DNA of 64,000 bases, taken from Paludibacteraceae bacterium (GTDB lineage: Bacteria; Bacteroidota; Bacteroidia; Bacteroidales; Paludibacteraceae). The position numbers were made by a program, and so were the translations under genes. Every line of letters starts with the position of its first letter. Positions within the stretch are counted from its first letter, which is position 1. This document shows, in pieces, positions 8,293 to 16,690 of this stretch. The stretch covers positions 1-64,000 of the forward strand of contig JAFPZY010000064.1 in the NCBI GenBank assembly GCA_017417025.1, written 5' to 3'. The notes beneath the pieces are model-generated. The model saw nothing but the letters and a program-made list of their open reading frames with translations. It ran no database searches and was not told the DNA's origin.

Positions 8293-8976
8293 TTATTTGC
8301 ATGTCCGGCACACTTTTTTGTCCTGCAGGAAGGCTATTGCCACTCCGGCGACAAGTTGTCCGGTTACGTCCATGTTCATCAGGTTGGTCCCATTCAGGCT
8401 GTAGGTGTTGCCGTAAGCGTCAATTCCTTCCAGGTTGTCGGCGAAATAGACATCGTGCTCCCATGCCAGGTGTATGGTGCAGTGCGGCGAGCAGCGCCAT
8501 TTCATTCCGACGATGAAGGGCATGTATGCCGTTGCTTTCTGCCATTGGCTGTACAGGCTCAGCCCTATTCCTGTGGCTATGTATGGTGTTACGGGTTTGA
8601 TGCGGCTGTCGTACCACACCGAGCCGTAAGGGAGGAAGTTGAATTCGGCAACGAGGTCGAAGTTGACAAGCCTGTTTTGCCATTCGCCCGCTTCTTTAGC
8701 AGCAAAACCCGTGCCATCCGGTTTGTAGCCTGCTATGCGTTGTGTCATTCCTTTGAGCCTCAAGGACCACCGGCGGTCGAACATATAGCGGAAACCGGCG
8801 CCATAGGCTTCCCTTACGTTCTGGAAGATATGCGGTGTGGCATCGCCCACGTAGTACCCGCAACCGCCGTCTATACCGAGTTCGCACCTGAAGAATTTCT
8901 CTTCGGCGTGCAGCCGGCATGCCGCCATTGTCAGTGCCGCCAGTGCGAGTATGTATATACGTCTGATGTTCAGCAT
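8293..8976 (-). CDS. DUF6089-type outer-membrane beta-barrel protein
   Basis: The 227-residue product has a signal peptide (MLNIRRIYILALAALTMAACRLHAEE) and alternating strands rich in Y, F and G typical of a small barrel (ELGIDGGCGYYVGDATPHIF, KPVTPYIATGIGLSLYS, LVAGVAIAFL). Genes of this type commonly precede uppS and bamA in Bacteroidales. Function is not established. I chose ATG 8976 because it gives a signal peptide and lies below a good promoter; the open frame further upstream runs through a repeat-like spacer. The last residues VCRTCK are unusual for a barrel end. Confidence 0.75.
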   Translation of the reverse strand: MLNIRRIYILALAALTMAACRLHAEEKFFRCELGIDGGCGYYVGDATPHIFQNVREAYGAGFRYMFDRRWSLRLKGMTQRIAGYKPDGTGFAAKEAGEWQNRLVNFDLVAEFNFLPYGSVWYDSRIKPVTPYIATGIGLSLYSQWQKATAYMPFIVGMKWRCSPHCTIHLAWEHDVYFADNLEGIDAYGNTYSLNGTNLMNMDVTGQLVAGVAIAFLQDKKVCRTCK

Positions 8977-9047
8977 TATCCGGTCATCGTCAAATTGTCC
9001 GTCGTCTGTGTGCCGCCCTTTCGTTCCTGACTTATCATTCCTTCTTG

Positions 9048-9092
9048 GGGCTCCGCCCGCTCCGGCTCCTGACTCCTCCTTAGGGCTCCGCC
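9048..9092. repeat. Short direct repeat in the leader of the DUF6089-like gene
   Basis: The sequence GGGCTCCGCC occurs at 9048 and again at 9083, within two imperfect copies of a 35-bp unit that also share CTCCGGCTCCTGA-like flanks. It sits in the transcribed leader between the promoter at 9120-9151 and the start codon at 8976. No ORF of its own. Confidence 0.5.
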
Positions 9093-9119
9093 GGCTGATT
9101 AAAAACGCACAATATCGCG

Positions 9120-9151
9120 CAAAGATACGGCATTTTCCTGATATACGCAAA
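9120..9151 (-). promoter_or_regulatory. Bacteroidota-type promoter for the uppS-bamA transcript
   Basis: On the minus strand TTTG (9151-9148) and TATCTTTG (9127-9120) are separated by 20 bases, matching the Bacteroidota -33/-7 consensus. Transcription would run through the DUF6089-like gene, uppS, bamA and probably on to the skp genes. Confidence 0.7.
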
Positions 9152-9201
9152 TAAAATCGGCATCTATCTGTTTTTTTTTGCCTTCCGTCCGCGTTTTTAT
9201 T

Positions 9202-9398
9202 AGTCGAAAGTCAAAAGTCGAAGGTCGAAAGCCTGATTAGTTGTAGTAGAAAGTCAAAAGTCGAAAGCCGGGTGTAGTCCAAAGACCGCAGCTCCGCTGC
9301 TCAAAGTCGAAGGTCGAAAGCCGAATATGCTGGGTACAGTCGGAGGTAATTAGGCTTTCTACTTTCTACCTTCGACTTTTGACTTTCGACTTTCGACT
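9202..9398. repeat. 7-bp AGTCGAA array forming a long inverted repeat, left of the acyl-CoA synthetase
   Basis: The left arm is a run of 7-mers (agtcgaa, agtcaaa, agtcgaa, ggtcgaa, then agcc). The right arm (about 9353-9398) carries the reverse complement (ggctttc, tacc ttcgact, tttgact, ttcgact). Between them is the module GTCCAAAGACCGC, a small GCAGC/GCTGC hairpin, then CTCAAAGTCGAAGG. The block could fold into a hairpin near 200 bases. A related block lies at 11272-11497. Confidence 0.75.
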
Positions 9399-9411
9399 AA
9401 AGAAAGAAAAC

Positions 9412-9448
9412 AGCGGGTAAGTAGCGGATCGTTAGCGGTAATAAAGCG
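9412..9448. repeat. Degenerate 11-bp array (AGCGG core, 4 units)
   Basis: The core AGCGG or AGCG starts at 9412, 9423, 9434 and 9445, an exact 11-bp period. The reverse complement of a very similar array lies at 41364-41390, where it also adjoins an AGTCGAA-type sequence. Confidence 0.65.
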
Positions 9449-9483
9449 TAATAAAATATGCAAAAAGTAAAATTGTAAAAAAA

Positions 9484-9515
9484 TTTGTACGTCTCACAAA
9501 AATGTACTACCTTTG
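9484..9515 (+). promoter_or_regulatory. Bacteroidota-type promoter for the acyl-CoA synthetase
   Basis: TTTG (9484-9487), 20 bases, then TACCTTTG (9508-9515). The predicted transcript has a leader of about 85 bases before the ATG at 9606. Confidence 0.75.
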
Positions 9516-9605
9516 CAGCAAATTAGCAAGAATCGTTATAAAAACCGTGATTGCAGATGACTGAAGACTGGTAAAACTGAAGAAAGACTAAAAACAGAAT
9601 TACTT

Positions 9606-11267
9606 ATGAAACATCTGTTTGAATATTACAACGAGGTCTTTCCGGCTCATTGGGACGAGCCGGCCCTCACCGACTACAACGGCACGACCGAATACACCTT
9701 CGGTTCTCTGGCGGAGCAGATAGCGCGCCTGGGGCTTTATTTTGCGGCGCTGGGTATCCGTCCGGGCGACAAGGTGGCACTATGCGGGCGCAACTGCGCC
9801 AACTGGGGCGCGGCGTATCTTGCCATAGCCGCCTACGGCGGCGTGATAGTGAGCATATTGCAGGACTTCACGAGCGACGACATCCAGAACCTGGTCAACC
9901 ACAGCGACACACGCCTGCTCATTGTCGGCCCCTACGTGTGGAACAACTGCCCGCAGGACGCAGCCACAATAGCCGGAAAAATGCCGCAACTCAAAGCCGT
10001 CATCTCAATGACGGACTTCAACGTCCTCTATCAGCGCGCCGGAGAGAGGCGCGTGAACAACACGGGCGACATCAGCCGGCTCTTTGACGAAAAATACCCC
10101 AACGGCTTCAGAAAGCAGGATGTTCATTACCGGACCGACAACCTTGACGACCTGCTGCTCATCAACTACACCTCCGGCTCCACCGGCAGCCCGAAGGGAG
10201 TGATGCTCACCTACCGCAGCCTCTCCGGAAACCTGCTCGCAGGACACACCTATCTGCCTAACAAACCCGGCTGGAAGCTCGTGTCGATGCTGCCTCTGGC
10301 ACACATGTTCGGCCAGCTGGCGGAGTTCCTCTTCCCCCTTTCGGGAGGATGCCACATCTATTTCCTTACCAAAACGCCTACTCCGACACTGCTGATGAAG
10401 GCTTTCGCGGAAGTGCACCCGTATATGATTGTCACTGTGCCGCTCGTCATAGAAAAAATATGCAAACGCTCGGTGTTCCCCATAACCAACAAACGGATGA
10501 TGAAAACCCTCTGGCACGCTCCTTTCGGCATCGGACCCATAATAAGACGCAAAGTGAGGAAAAAACTGCTCGAAGCCTTCGGCGGCGGACTCAAATATTT
10601 CATTGTAGGCGGAGCGGCTGTCAATCCCGATGTCGAAAAACTCCTCTTAGACATACATTTCCCGTTTGTGGTCGGCTACGGAATGACCGAGTGCGGCCCG
10701 CTGATAGGAGGCTGCTATGTCCGCGACTTTGTCGCCCGCTCGGCAGGGCACAGCCTGCCCGGAAACGAGGTGCGCATCGACTCCGAAAACCCGCAGACCG
10801 CGGTAGGCGAAATACTCGTCAGGGGCGACAACGTCATGGTCGGATACTACAAAAACGAGGAAGGCACCAAAGCCGCCTTTACCGAAGACGGCTGGCTCAA
10901 AACAGGCGACCTCGGCCTGCTCGACGAAAAAGGGAATATCTACATAAAAGGCCGGAACAAGAACATGATTCTCAGCTCCACCGGACAGAACATCTATCCG
11001 GAGGAGATTGAAGACAAACTCAACAACATGGACGGCGTTGCGGAGTCGGTCGTGGTTGAGCGCGAAGGCAAACTGGTGGCGCTGGTCTTCCCCGACCAGC
11101 AGGGAGAAATCAACTTCCGGCAGCCGCTCGCCGAACTGATGAGGGAAAACCTGCAGAAACTCAACAACCTGCTGCCAAAATACAGCCAGGTCACCAAAGT
11201 GGAACTCCAGGAAAAAGAGTTTGAGAAAACACCTAAAAAGAGTATCAAACGCTTCCTGTACAGGTAA
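9606..11267 (+). CDS. AMP-binding long-chain acyl-CoA synthetase family protein
   Basis: The 553-residue protein belongs to the acyl-adenylate-forming superfamily. It shows the P-loop-like motif YTSGSTGSPKG near residue 190, YGMTECGP near 360, the hinge TGDLGLLDEKGNIYIKGRNKN near 435-455 and the C-terminal catalytic Lys region KTPKKSIKRF. Such enzymes activate fatty acids with ATP and CoA for phospholipid synthesis or degradation; chain length cannot be read from sequence. It stands alone on the plus strand between two minus-strand operons, has its own promoter, and is bracketed by two AGTCGAA hairpin blocks, so the gene with its flanks looks like a discrete unit. Confidence 0.9.
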   Translation: MKHLFEYYNEVFPAHWDEPALTDYNGTTEYTFGSLAEQIARLGLYFAALGIRPGDKVALCGRNCANWGAAYLAIAAYGGVIVSILQDFTSDDIQNLVNHSDTRLLIVGPYVWNNCPQDAATIAGKMPQLKAVISMTDFNVLYQRAGERRVNNTGDISRLFDEKYPNGFRKQDVHYRTDNLDDLLLINYTSGSTGSPKGVMLTYRSLSGNLLAGHTYLPNKPGWKLVSMLPLAHMFGQLAEFLFPLSGGCHIYFLTKTPTPTLLMKAFAEVHPYMIVTVPLVIEKICKRSVFPITNKRMMKTLWHAPFGIGPIIRRKVRKKLLEAFGGGLKYFIVGGAAVNPDVEKLLLDIHFPFVVGYGMTECGPLIGGCYVRDFVARSAGHSLPGNEVRIDSENPQTAVGEILVRGDNVMVGYYKNEEGTKAAFTEDGWLKTGDLGLLDEKGNIYIKGRNKNMILSSTGQNIYPEEIEDKLNNMDGVAESVVVEREGKLVALVFPDQQGEINFRQPLAELMRENLQKLNNLLPKYSQVTKVELQEKEFEKTPKKSIKRFLYR

Positions 11268-11271
11268 AACA

Positions 11272-11497
11272 GTCCAAAGACCGCAGCGCCGCTGCTCAAA
11301 GTCGAAGGTCGAAAGCCGGGTATAGTCCAAAGACCGCTTCGCTCAAAGTCGAAGGTCGAAAGCCGAATTACTATAGTCGAAAGTCGAAAGCCTGATTACC
11401 TCCGACTGCACAAAGCATATTCGGCTTTCGCCCTTCGACTTTTGACTTTCGACTATTCCCTGGCTTTCTACTTTCGACTTTTGACTTTCGACTATAG
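11272..11497. repeat. 7-bp AGTCGAA array forming long inverted repeats, right of the acyl-CoA synthetase
   Basis: The module GTCCAAAGACCGC...CTCAAAGTCGAAGGTCG occurs twice (from about 11272 and 11325; the centre is AGCGCCGCT in the first and only TT-rich in the second), followed by AGTCGAA-type 7-mers. Then come reverse-complement arms (ggctttcgcccttcgac, then ttttgactttcgact, repeated) up to 11497, so the block is again largely self-complementary. It separates the convergent acyl-CoA synthetase and miaB genes and might terminate both transcripts. Confidence 0.75.
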
Positions 11498-12802
11498 TAA
11501 TTCTCCTTTGAGTGTGGCGGCGCTTGCCGACACGACCCGCACGCGGACCAGTTCGCCTATGTGCCTTCCCTCGCGCGGGAAAACAACGGTCTTGTACTGC
11601 GAGGTGCGGCCGAACATGTCCTCGCGGCTGCGCTTGCTGAAGCCTTCAACAAGCACTTCCGCCTCTTTGCCCACTTCGCGCAGGTTGCTCTGCAGCGACA
11701 GTTCGGTCTGCAGGGCGATAATCTCGTTCAGGCGGCGCACCTTGACCTCTTCCGGAACATCGTCGGGCAGGTGTTTCTGCGCGTAGGTCCCAGGGCGCTC
11801 CGAATACTTGAACATGAAGGCTGTGTCGAACCCCACTTCACGCATCAGCGACAGGGTCTGACGGTGGTCCTCTTCCGTCTCGCTGTGGAACCCGCAGAAG
11901 ACATCGGTGCCTATGGCAGCATCGGGTACTATCCGCCTGATGGCATCAATACGGCCTAAATACCATTGGCGGGTGTATTTGCGGTTCATCAGCTTCAGTA
12001 TGCGGTCGGAGCCGCTTTGCACCGGCAGATGGATGAAACGGCAGATGTTCGCGTGGGCGGCAATGGTTTCGAGTGTGGTGTCGGACATGTCTTTGGGGTG
12101 CGAGGTGGTGAAGCGTATGCGCATGTCCGGCACGGCTTCGGCTACCGTTGCCAGCAGTTCGGGGAAGCCGATGACGCTGCCGTCTCCGGCTGTGTAGCGG
12201 TACGAATTGACGTTCTGCCCCAGCAGAGTCACTTCGCGGTAGCCGCGCTGCTGCAGGTCGTTCACTTCCCGCAGTATGCTTTCGGGGTCGCGGCTGCGCT
12301 CGCGGCCGCGGGTGTAAGGCACAACGCAGTAGGAGCAGAAGTTGTTGCACCCGCGCATTATGCTTACAAAGCCGCTGATTGTCTTGCCTATGCGGGCGGG
12401 AAGGATGTCGCGGTAGGTCTCCGTGAGCGATAACTGCACATTGACAGCTTTGTGCCCCTGCATGGCCTGTGTGACAAGGTTGGGAAGGTCGAGATAGGCA
12501 TCCGGACCGGCAACAAAATCAACTCCGCACACGTTTGTCAGCTCTTCGCCCATACGCTCGGCCATGCAGCCTATGACCCCGAAGACGGGGCGGCGCAGCT
12601 TTGACAGGGCCTGCAGCTCTTCCAGGCGGTGGCGGACGGTCTGCTCCGCCTTGTCGCGGATGGAGCAGGTGTTGAGGATAACGATGCCGGCTTCTTCAAA
12701 TGAGTCGGTCAGGCGGATGCCTATAGTGGCAAGAATGGCTGCAACCACCTCGCTGTCAGCCACGTTCATCTGGCATCCGAATGTTTCTATGTAACACTTC
12801 AT
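11492..12802 (-). CDS. miaB: tRNA-2-methylthio-N6-dimethylallyladenosine synthase
   Basis: MiaB is a radical SAM enzyme that adds a methylthio group to i6A37 of tRNAs reading codons that start with U. The 436-residue sequence has the N-terminal UPF0004 domain with its three cluster cysteines (TFGCQMN, NTCSIRDKA, GCMAERMGE), the radical SAM motif CNNFCSYC with downstream VVPYTRGRERSR, and a C-terminal TRAM domain. Length is normal. It is the last gene of the minus-strand group starting at rpmH; the stop codon lies next to the repeat block at 11272-11497. Confidence 0.96.
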   Translation of the reverse strand: MKCYIETFGCQMNVADSEVVAAILATIGIRLTDSFEEAGIVILNTCSIRDKAEQTVRHRLEELQALSKLRRPVFGVIGCMAERMGEELTNVCGVDFVAGPDAYLDLPNLVTQAMQGHKAVNVQLSLTETYRDILPARIGKTISGFVSIMRGCNNFCSYCVVPYTRGRERSRDPESILREVNDLQQRGYREVTLLGQNVNSYRYTAGDGSVIGFPELLATVAEAVPDMRIRFTTSHPKDMSDTTLETIAAHANICRFIHLPVQSGSDRILKLMNRKYTRQWYLGRIDAIRRIVPDAAIGTDVFCGFHSETEEDHRQTLSLMREVGFDTAFMFKYSERPGTYAQKHLPDDVPEEVKVRRLNEIIALQTELSLQSNLREVGKEAEVLVEGFSKRSREDMFGRTSQYKTVVFPREGRHIGELVRVRVVSASAATLKGELL

Positions 12803-12817
12803 AAGAATGATATTTTG

Positions 12818-15175
12818 TCATGTTTCTATGTGCAGGCGGAACCGGATTGCCCACCAGGGGGCTGTGTCGTCGCGGTGCGTGAGGCGGAAGACGGCATAGA
12901 GGTTCCCTATCCTGAGTATGTTGCCTATTCCCGCTCCCAGTTCCACGTAGGGGACGGTCAGTTGGCGCGGTTTGTCGCAGCCGTCAAGGCACAGCGCCCT
13001 GCTTTCGCTCCATGCCCCGTAAGCAAGTTTGAACACCAGCAGTTCGCGCAGGCGCAGGCGCTGAATGCCGGGTATGAGGTTGAACAGGCAGCCGCGACCG
13101 TTCCACTCGGAGTGAAGCAGAAGGTACCGGTCGGCGGCATAGTCGCCGTAATAGAGAAGCGAAAAGCGGTAGGGGTCGAAGGCGTAGCTCTGGTTGCCCT
13201 CAAAGAGATGCAGCCTCGACACGGGCGTGTTGCCGGCTGTTATCCCTGCTTCGGCGAGCCAGTCGAGCGTGCCGCCAACGCCCAGGTCGGCCCGCTGGCG
13301 GAGCATGACGGCGAAGCGCGCGGAGAGGCTGTAGCTGTCGCTCCCAGGCAGGCGGAAAGACGACAGGCCGGCATTGATGTAGAGAACAGGCTTGGAGCTG
13401 TAGATGTGTCTGCGCCGGAAGTGGAAGTCCGTTTTCCGCTCTCCCCATCCGAGCCGGACAAGTGCATCGACGGAGGCGTAGCGGAAGGCGGGCTGCGAGC
13501 TGTAGTCGTGCGTCGGCTTGCCGTATCCTTCGGTCCCGACTGAGAGGTTGAGGCAGGTCTCGAGGTTGTCGGTCCAGTCGCCTTCCCATCTCAGGCTCCC
13601 TTCCCGCTGGCGCGCGGCAAAATGCCTGGTGCCGGAGTTGTGCCAGTAAAACATCTCCGTGAGGCGGGTGGTGAAAGCCATGTCGCGGAACCAGGTGTTG
13701 TTCTCCCTGCGTGCCGCCGCCAGTGTCCCTATGTCCGGGCGCACATATTCGTCGGCATATCTCAAAGTTAGCTGATGTCGGCGTGCGGCCGGAGGAATGA
13801 TGTGCAGCATTCCCGCCCCTTTCCACGCCCTGTCGCCGAAGCCGTAGGCGGCGTATCCTTCCAGACAGACAATCCGCGAAAAGCGCTCGTTGGTGCGCAG
13901 CGGCAGTCCCACGCGGACCGTCTCCCAGGGGTTGATGCGCAGTATTTCGCTCACTTTGCCTATTTCGACGCGCGTGCCGGTAGGGATATATCCTGTGGTT
14001 ATTATCCGTGCGAGCCATGTGGCTGCGCGGAAGAGAGGCTGGGTGGCGGCGGTGTCGGCGGCGGAGAGGGCGCTGCAGGCGGGCGACAGGCTCTTGCCGC
14101 CCGCTTCGTCGCTGCGCGGGCTGCCCAGAAGGCGGTCGGACTTGATGAGGACCGTGGGGAACAGACGCGACGAGTCGGCTTTGACCGCCACGTCAAACAG
14201 CAGGGAGATGTGTTCGTCTTTCAGCCGGTAGCCCTTCCGCCCTTCCGCCTGCGCAAACGTCTGTTTTATATCCAGGCCGCGGACATAATTGACATTGGTT
14301 TCCGGCGGGAGCGAAAGGCTGATGCTGCGTATGGCGCAGGTCGCGGAGTCGATAAGCATCTCTCCGTTGAAGGTGGGGTAATAGGGGTTTTTGGTACGGA
14401 AGTGAACATTATATGCCTTTCCGCCGGACGACAGGGAGTCGGCTATGTAGTACCTGTAGTAGCTGTTGCCGTCGGCTGCCAGCGGACTGAGGAAAGATGC
14501 CGAGCAGAAAGAGACGGTGTTGCGGTAGAAATCAGGTGAACGGCTGAAATCGGCGAGTAGCACCTGCCAGTTGTCGGGCGTGAGCATGGCGGTGTGTTCG
14601 GTGCTGTCGCCCGACTGTATATGCTTGTTGTACAGAGGAATGAGCATTGTCGAGTCGCCCGCATCAATCATTGCTCCCTGCATGTTCCTCCATAGCCGCC
14701 TGCGCAGGTGGCGCGCGCTGATGGAGCTCAGGTACACCGAGAGGTCGCCTTCGGTTGTCTCGCTCTGCCCGTCAGTGTCGTTCAGCCGCCTCAGCGCCCG
14801 CACCCGAGCCATGAGAGGCAGGGCGGGGTTGTCGCCCGGAGTGACAAAGACTTCGCCTATGGAGGCTGTCTGTTCCTGCATGGCAATGTCAATGCCGGCC
14901 GACATGCCCGGACTGACGTTGAAGGTCTGCTTTTTGTAGCCCACCGACGACACCACCATCTTGGTCTTTTTCTTCAGCGGCGCACGCAGAAGGAAAACGC
15001 CTTCGGCGGTTGTAGTTGTGCCGTGGTCGGTGCCTTGAAACCAGACGTTTACACCTTGCAGCGGCTGCCCTGTCTGTTCGTCATAAACCTCGCCGACTAT
15101 GGTTGTCGGAAGCGGCTGCTGCGCATGCAGGGGCAGCAGGATGGCGAGGAACAATATGAGCATGCGCGTTCTCAT
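12818..15175 (-). CDS. DUF5686-type outer-membrane protein with carboxypeptidase-regulatory-like domain
   Basis: The 785-residue protein has a signal peptide (MLILFLAILLPLHAQQ), then a carboxypeptidase D regulatory-like beta-sandwich (about residues 24-110: TTIVGEVYDEQTGQPLQGVNVWFQGT), the DUF5686 conserved region, and a long C-terminal half of amphipathic strands that looks like a barrel ending in WWAIRFRLHIET. This architecture is common in Bacteroidota; the role is not known and transport or envelope maintenance are possible. Its start overlaps the xerD stop by four bases (ATGA), so it is coupled to xerD. Confidence 0.85.
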   Translation of the reverse strand: MRTRMLILFLAILLPLHAQQPLPTTIVGEVYDEQTGQPLQGVNVWFQGTDHGTTTTAEGVFLLRAPLKKKTKMVVSSVGYKKQTFNVSPGMSAGIDIAMQEQTASIGEVFVTPGDNPALPLMARVRALRRLNDTDGQSETTEGDLSVYLSSISARHLRRRLWRNMQGAMIDAGDSTMLIPLYNKHIQSGDSTEHTAMLTPDNWQVLLADFSRSPDFYRNTVSFCSASFLSPLAADGNSYYRYYIADSLSSGGKAYNVHFRTKNPYYPTFNGEMLIDSATCAIRSISLSLPPETNVNYVRGLDIKQTFAQAEGRKGYRLKDEHISLLFDVAVKADSSRLFPTVLIKSDRLLGSPRSDEAGGKSLSPACSALSAADTAATQPLFRAATWLARIITTGYIPTGTRVEIGKVSEILRINPWETVRVGLPLRTNERFSRIVCLEGYAAYGFGDRAWKGAGMLHIIPPAARRHQLTLRYADEYVRPDIGTLAAARRENNTWFRDMAFTTRLTEMFYWHNSGTRHFAARQREGSLRWEGDWTDNLETCLNLSVGTEGYGKPTHDYSSQPAFRYASVDALVRLGWGERKTDFHFRRRHIYSSKPVLYINAGLSSFRLPGSDSYSLSARFAVMLRQRADLGVGGTLDWLAEAGITAGNTPVSRLHLFEGNQSYAFDPYRFSLLYYGDYAADRYLLLHSEWNGRGCLFNLIPGIQRLRLRELLVFKLAYGAWSESRALCLDGCDKPRQLTVPYVELGAGIGNILRIGNLYAVFRLTHRDDTAPWWAIRFRLHIET

Positions 15176-16065
15176 TCTTTGTTGGCGGGGTGGAATTGCA
15201 TGACGGCGCGGCGCAGGTCCTGTATGTCGATGTGCGTGTATATTTCTGTCGTCGTGATGTCTTCGTGCCCGAGCAGCTGTTGGATGATGCGCAGGTCGGC
15301 TCCGTTCTGCAGCAGGTGCGTGGCAAACGAGTGGCGCAGAGTGTGCGGCGAGACGGTTTTCCGGATGCCTGCTTTTTCGGCGAGGCGGCGTATTATAGTG
15401 AAAACCATAGCGCGGGTGAGCTGTCTGCCGTAGTGATTGAGGAAGGCTGTGTCTTTGAACTCGGGCTTGACATCGAGGTGCGCCCGGTCTTCAAGCCAGA
15501 AGGCAAACCATTTCTCCGCCTCGGGCGAAACGGGGACGAGCCTCTGCTTCGAGCCTTTTCCGCGAATGAGCATGTAGCCCTCTTTGAGATACATGTCAGA
15601 GAGCCTGAGCCCTACCAGTTCGCTGACGCGCAGCCCGCTCCCGTAGAGCATCTCGATGATAGCGCGGTTGCGGTGGCCTTCCGCGGCGGAGAGGTCCACC
15701 GCCCCTGCGAGGCTGTTGATTTCTTCGAGTGTGAGCACTTCGGGCAGGCGTTTGTCCTTGCGTGGGGACTCCAGGAGTTCCGAAGGGTCGTCGTCGCGGA
15801 GGTTGTGGTAGAGCAGAAAGCGGTAGAACGAGCGTACGCCGCTCAGTATGCGCGCCTGTGTGCGGACGTTGGTTTGGGAGTTGAACTGCTCATAAACAAA
15901 CGCCTGCAGGTCGTCGAAGGAGGCTTTCAGCGGGTCGATGCCGTTTTTGTCGAAAAAGTCGGAGAGTTTGTCCAGGTCTTGTTCGTATGCTTCGACGGAG
16001 TTGGCTGACAGCGCTTTCTCGAGGCGGAGGTAAGTGCGGTAGTCTTTTCTTATCTGCGGTGCCAT
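15172..16065 (-). CDS. xerD: Tyrosine recombinase XerC/XerD type
   Basis: The 297-residue protein has an N-terminal SAM-like core-binding domain (about residues 5-90) and a C-terminal catalytic domain with the tyrosine recombinase set: Arg in GSGLRVSELVGL, Lys in GKGSKQRLVP, HTLRH in VSPHTLRHSFATHLL, His in LLGHEDI and the nucleophile Tyr in TEIYTHI. It should resolve chromosome dimers at dif. I start it at ATG 16065 (MAPQIRKDYRTYLRLE), 16 bases after the lipoprotein stop; the longer frame would overlap that gene and adds no conserved residues. Neighbours are housekeeping genes, not an integrated element, so a chromosomal Xer role is favoured over a phage integrase. Confidence 0.92.
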   Translation of the reverse strand: MAPQIRKDYRTYLRLEKALSANSVEAYEQDLDKLSDFFDKNGIDPLKASFDDLQAFVYEQFNSQTNVRTQARILSGVRSFYRFLLYHNLRDDDPSELLESPRKDKRLPEVLTLEEINSLAGAVDLSAAEGHRNRAIIEMLYGSGLRVSELVGLRLSDMYLKEGYMLIRGKGSKQRLVPVSPEAEKWFAFWLEDRAHLDVKPEFKDTAFLNHYGRQLTRAMVFTIIRRLAEKAGIRKTVSPHTLRHSFATHLLQNGADLRIIQQLLGHEDITTTEIYTHIDIQDLRRAVMQFHPANKE

Positions 16066-16081
16066 GTGTAAAGTCTGTTTT

Positions 16082-16621
16082 TCAGTCGTAAGCCGGCACT
16101 CCGCGATATACGCCGTGGTAGGTGCGTGAGGCTGCAGAGACAAGGCGGAAGTCCATGACGGCCGTGTCGCCCTCGTATCGCAGGCTGAAACTGCCTTCGC
16201 TGAAGGTGTTGATTTGCTGCAGCTGCCCGTCTATCACCTGCAGGAGGCAGGCTCCGGTCAGTTGGCCGTCGAAATAGAGCGCCGGCAGAGCGGAATGGAG
16301 TGCGGGCACGGAGTCGATGACGTACATGGCTTCGGGCAGGCGTGTGTCGGTGGTGTCGATGAAGAGGTCGGAGAAGCGGAGCGAGGTGCCGCTGTTGTGT
16401 GTGCTGTCGGGCTGCGGGCGGAGCCCTTCGCTGTAGAGGTCCAGCGATACGACTTTCAGTTCCAGCCCTTTGTAGTAGCGCCCGTAGGAGCGGATGCGGG
16501 CTTGCGTGAAGACGGTGTCGATGGCTGCAGTTTCTCTCTGTACGGGGCTGTTGCCGCCTGAGCATGCAGCGAACAGGGCAGGTAACAGGAGCAGCGGAAG
16601 CAGGAACCGGAGTGTTTTCAT
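16082..16621 (-). CDS. Small lipoprotein, function unknown
   Basis: The product of 179 residues carries a lipoprotein signal peptide (MKTLRFLLPLLLLPALFAACSGG) with the lipobox Cys about residue 21. The mature part has several aromatic-rich strands (LELKVVSLDLYSEGL, ALYFDGQLTGACLLQVIDG, GSFSLRYEGDTAVMDFRLV). I do not recognise a named family. A longer frame from ATG 16657 overlaps the permease stop as ATGA but has no signal peptide at its start; the extra start codons lie in a 36-bp tandem duplication. It may work with the LolC/E-type permease upstream, but this is only context. Confidence 0.75.
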   Translation of the reverse strand: MKTLRFLLPLLLLPALFAACSGGNSPVQRETAAIDTVFTQARIRSYGRYYKGLELKVVSLDLYSEGLRPQPDSTHNSGTSLRFSDLFIDTTDTRLPEAMYVIDSVPALHSALPALYFDGQLTGACLLQVIDGQLQQINTFSEGSFSLRYEGDTAVMDFRLVSAASRTYHGVYRGVPAYD

Positions 16622-16690
16622 AGCGTGCAGGTTTTCATGGCGTGTGTCGGTTGTCATAGCGTGTCGGTTTTCATGGTGTGTGCGGTAAAA
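16619..16690. repeat. 36-bp tandem duplication across the permease-lipoprotein junction
   Basis: Two imperfect 36-bp copies start at 16619 and 16655 (shared CATAGCGTG and TTTTCATGG.GTGTG). On the coding strand each copy contains two ATG codons, so the permease C-terminus (HTMKTDTL) and the lipoprotein start (MKTLRF) derive from the same repeated sequence. Confidence 0.6.

Noticed and set aside
12818..15175. TonB-dependent receptor (SusC-like)
   Set aside because: The carboxypeptidase-like domain is present but no plug domain or TonB box follows; the remaining sequence fits DUF5686.
15172..16143. Phage or integron integrase in place of XerD
   Set aside because: The gene is embedded in a housekeeping operon, has normal Xer length and motifs, and no attachment site or cargo is seen nearby.
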